NCBI GenBank assembly: GCA_024220525.1 | Contig: JAMYWO010000029.1 | Span: 1-22,198 of the forward strand | Origin: Cochliopodium minus | Lineage: Eukaryota > Discosea > Himatismenida > Cochliopodiidae | Direction: 5' to 3' | DNA: 22,198 nucleotides | In this document: one piece after another, positions 18,923 to 22,198 of the stretch | Layout of the letters: every line of letters begins with the position of its first letter | Position numbering within the stretch: position 1 is the first letter of the stretch | The notes under the pieces: model-generated | Databases searched by the model: none | The model's input: the letters and a program-made list of their open reading frames with translations, nothing else | What the model was told of the DNA's origin: nothing | Translations under genes and position numbers: made by a program

Positions 18923-21426
18923 CTAGTTTTTATTTTTGGGCCTTGGGATATAACTGTAAGTGCTTCTTGGGATGTAAGAGGGGATATTGTACTTTCCAGA
19001 TCCAACAACTATGATACCACCAAAACCAGCTTGGATATGGGAAGTGATGTGACAGCTAATAAATAAGTTGGGGATTTTTAAATATGAAAATAGAATATAT
19101 TTTGAATGATTTGTAATTTTATCATGGAAAAATCAAAAAATAAAAAAATTGAAAAAAAGGTGTTCATACTGCATCAAAAAAGGACCTTCATAATCAAAAT
19201 GAATTCGAAAAGCCTTTAGAAAAGAAAATAATAATTATGAAAACTATGCAAAATTTTTGGTTTTATTTACAGTCCAACTGGGATCTCTTGCACCACAAAC
19301 GGGGGAGAGTTTGTTACAAGCAGGCTTGGATCCACAAATAGAGTGATCGGTAGTGCAGTCACCAATCCCATTATCAACGGGAGTACAGCCAACACCTGAA
19401 CCCAAGCTAACAACATCCCTTCTGGAAGGGTTGATCATGTTGAGAGATTGTATATCTAATCGTAATTTATTGTAAGTAAAAATAATTGAATTTTTTTTTT
19501 TTACCTTTGCTTCCAGGTGTGGAATTGAATTTTCCAATCCCAGATCCCAAAATCCATTTATGATATCCATGAATATGCAAGGGATGGATATCGGTGTCAT
19601 AGTTGTAAAAGACAAAGTCCACAACTTGGCCCACTGGAACGTTGATTCTGTTGATGACGGTCTGGGACTCGTCAAAGATTGTTGGTACAGGTGGGTGTTT
19701 CCATTGTGTATAAGGGGATCCGTCTTTTAAGAAAAAGAAAATATTAATTCTAATGAAAAATTAAACTAAACGTTTTATTTCGATTCATGAATAAGACATT
19801 TTAAAGGAATTATCTTACCTATACTCAAACCCCATTTCAAACTTGATGTTGTTATAGTTTTTCCCACAACAGTGTCGGTGTAGAATGAATGGGACTTGAT
19901 TTGAACGATTCTCTGTGCTGCAAATGTAACGTTGGGAGGAGCCTTGTAAGTCAGAGGATGAGGAGTGATACCGGGTGCCTCGGAGGGGAATTCCCTAGGA
20001 GATGGAAACTCAACAGGTTGTTTGAACGGATCAACACCTTCGGTAAATTTAAATATTAAATTACATTTTATATTAAAAAATTTTGGAAAAAAATTTTCAT
20101 TACCTTCATAATTTAATAAAGCATAAACAATCGGATTTGGGAGCTCGGTCACAGGATGGAGATTGTATACATTAATCTTGTAATTCTCGCTCGCTCCATT
20201 CAATCCAGTAATGAGAATGTCCGCCCTCTGTCCATTCAAAACTACTAAACAATCTTTTCCATTGCTTCCATTCATGGTGAAAGGTTGGTGATAATCGATA
20301 TCATAAGCAATCACTTCAAATTGATGTCCCTCCACCGTGAAACAGATCTCATCTTGGTAATTATTGTTTATCAATCTGATTCTCTTCGTCTGACCTCTTC
20401 TCATAGGGATGATATAGGGATTGAGCGAGGATTGGCCATTGATGTGGAAAACTTTGGCATGGAGAATCTCTGGTTTTGATTGATCATTGTTTCGATAAAA
20501 GAACTCTATATCCAAATATCCTCCTATGTAAAATAATAATATTATTATCAACATGAAAGAAAAATTTTTTTACCCATAGCCGGATATTTTGGTATTCCCG
20601 AAATCATCAAAGTATCTTCTTCGCTATATCTTCCTGAGAATGGATTCACTGATGTTTTCTCGATCACATTCATGCCTCCTGCCAATTGGTCCATAATTTG
20701 TGATTCAAAGCTTCACAAAAAAATGATTTATTGGAATTGTAAATTTTCTTTTGAAAATTCATTTTTAGAAATTTTTTTTTTTTACTGTGCATGATAGAAG
20801 AATGTCCCAGGCACATTGCATTGGAATCTATATATAAAGCTGCTTCCACTTGGTATTGACCATTGTGTAATTCCATTTGCTAATTTTTATAAAGATTGGA
20901 TGAATAAAATTAATAAATTAATTAATTATTTCTTTACCTCCATCCGCGTACATTGATCCTCTCATCTCTATTCCATGCCAGTGAACAGATGTTGGCATTC
21001 CAAGATGATTCGTCACTATAAATTCCACATTATCTCCTATATTATATTATTATTTTAAATTCGTGTCTTATTGAAAAATCATACCTTGTGTTATATTCAA
21101 TGTTGGTCCTTGAAATTTTTTTGAATATATTATGACATTGAAAGAGATCAAAATGATTTACCTGGTGTTTTAATGCCAGTACCATCATCAATACCTATGA
21201 CCATATATGGATCTATATTGTGGTTTCAAGCATTTAGTATTATTAATTTTTATAATTTGTTGAAATTTAATTTACCTGTGGGATAATTAAGATAGTTTGG
21301 ACCATCAGGTCTCAATAAATGATATTTGATTTCCCAATAGAAGGTTTTATCAGCAACGAATGCATTTGATCGGCAAAATAAATATATAATTGATAAAAAT
21401 ATAATTAAATTAATTATATTCTTCAT
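18923..21426 (-). CDS. Secreted multicopper oxidase (laccase-type)
   Basis: Twelve exons: 21276-21426, 21162-21212, 21085-21108, 20938-21036, 20786-20879, 20574-20710, 20104-20523, 19819-20037, 19505-19723, 19271-19455, 19170-19213, 18923-19055; 1776 nt, 591 aa. The N-terminus MKNIINLIIFLSIIYLFCRSNA is a signal peptide. All four copper-binding motifs are present: HWHG (H94, H96), YHAH (H138, H140), HPLHIHG (H445, H448, H450) and HCHITSH (H548, C549, H550, H554). The residue ten after the type-1 Cys is Phe559, so the axial Met is absent, as in high-potential fungal laccases. The middle domain shows FHINGQ, RIRLINNN and the GQRADILI stretch. Between domain 3 and the C-terminal motif lies a Cys-rich insert at about 490-530. 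Expected to oxidise phenolic or metal substrates outside the cell or in endolysosomes, reducing oxygen to water; the substrate is not shown. Confidence 0.95.
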
Positions 21427-21599
21427 TTTTTTTCTATATTTTCCTATGAATTTAAAAAAAAAATTCGTTCAATTCTTAAATCAATAGAAAATGAATAAAT
21501 TTGAGCAACAGTGCACACGAACGAGATGTTTTACTTTTCATGTATATTTTAAATAAAAAAATAAATAAAAAATGGAGGTAGAGAAGAATATGTTTGTTT

Positions 21600-21834
21600 C
21601 TATCCTGGAATAATCATTATATATGTCATAAAGAAACCAAGAATGTAATTAAAAAAATCATACTTCTCATACTGAATTTGTTTATTGGATTTTTTGAAAA
21701 ATATCTCATTTAAAATCCTTATGGAAAAAACTATATGATTATACACTAACAAAAAAAATTTTTTGAAATGTTTTACCTTTTGAAGAATCCATCCCAAAAG
21801 TGTAATTTGGGGCGGTATAATTAACTGTTGACAT
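21600..21834 (-). CDS. Possible 62-residue two-exon protein, unrecognised
   Basis: Exon 1 21777-21834 (MSTVNYTAPNYTFGMDSSK) and exon 2 21600-21730 join across a 46-nt GT...AG intron in matching phase and give 62 aa ending at TAG. The C-terminal part (YDFFNYILGFFMTYIMIIP) is hydrophobic enough for one membrane segment. It lies 173 bp upstream of the oxidase, on the same strand. The gene is short, lacks family motifs and has no A-run before the ATG. It could instead be the first exon of something else or a chance frame. The intron length and phase are the main support. Confidence 0.38.
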
Positions 21835-22198
21835 TTGATTTTAAAAGGTTAAATGAAAAAAAAAAAAATGAAAAATAAATTCATAAATTTTTTTGTTAAA
21901 GTTTTGTCCAGTATCTTCAAATTTCTCAAAACTACCCCTAAGTACTAATTTTTAAGCCCCCTTAACCCGTGACTAGTACTATTATTTTCAAATTTTCTTA
22001 TATAAATATTTTTTTGATTTTTTTTTTTTGATTTTTTTTTTAAATTTTAATGACGGGGAATATGAGATCATTGTCACAAAAAATGTTATTTTTTTATTTT
22101 TTTAATTTTATCATTTGATTATATTTTTTATTTTTATTTTTATTTTTATTTTTATTTTTATTTTTATTTTTATTTTTATTTTTATTTTTATTTTTATT
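21835..22198. other. Right-end non-coding segment with hairpin and (TTTTTA)n tail
   Basis: No coding frame of note. 21930-21985 is a comparatively C-rich patch (CCCCC and CCC runs). It includes AGTACTA at 21941-21947 mirrored by TAGTACT at 21974-21980, so a 7-bp stem around a 26-base loop is possible. T-rich runs follow, and from about 22128 to the end a regular six-base TTTTTA repeat. Confidence 0.6.
22128..22198. repeat. (TTTTTA)n simple repeat at right edge
   Basis: About eleven perfect six-base units running to the last base. Its polarity is opposite to the A-rich array at the left edge, so the window is bracketed by inverted A/T repeats. Confidence 0.9.

Noticed and set aside
1-22198. 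tRNA, rRNA, CRISPR or bacterial operon features
   Set aside because: No cloverleaf, rRNA-like or spaced-repeat sequence was seen, and the genes are spliced and eukaryotic.

Overview
The window is eukaryotic nuclear DNA from a very AT-rich genome. Seven spliced genes, one cut by the left edge, and one doubtful small gene can be read. Most introns are 46-75 nt GT...AG introns that are T-rich on the sense strand. Several exons are only 10-24 nt long, and runs of A usually sit directly before the ATG. TAA, TGA and TAG all serve as stops, so the code looks standard. The gene set (ROCO, TKL kinase, CLU, ependymin-related, laccase-type oxidase) suits a free-living amoeboid protist. The species cannot be named from sequence alone. 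Exon models were built by hand from splice signals. In every complete model the intron phases match and the summed coding length divides by three.

Layout, left to right. 90-2118 (-): leucine-rich-repeat gene whose 3' end lies off the window, with introns swollen by A/T simple repeats. 2217-2394: MITE-like element. 2479-6106 (-): CLU (clustered mitochondria) protein, 944 aa, 15 exons. A 105-bp divergent spacer follows. 6212-7597 and 7853-8870 (+): tandem duplicated secreted ependymin-related proteins; the first carries a MITE in intron 4 at a site that is empty in the second. 8906-10704 (-): small TKL-type kinase with DFE in place of DFG. 11113-18710 (-): one 1853-aa ROCO-like protein with the order DEP, DEP, pseudokinase, G-alpha-like domain, LRRs, degenerate Roc, COR-like. 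18923-21426 (-): secreted multicopper oxidase. 21600-21834 (-): possible 62-aa gene. The window ends in simple repeats.

The genes do not form a pathway. The main discovery candidates are the ROCO-like protein, which joins three degenerate nucleotide-binding folds in one chain, and the MITE family. The MITE boundaries and 3-bp target duplication can be read directly from the filled and empty sites of the duplicated gene pair.
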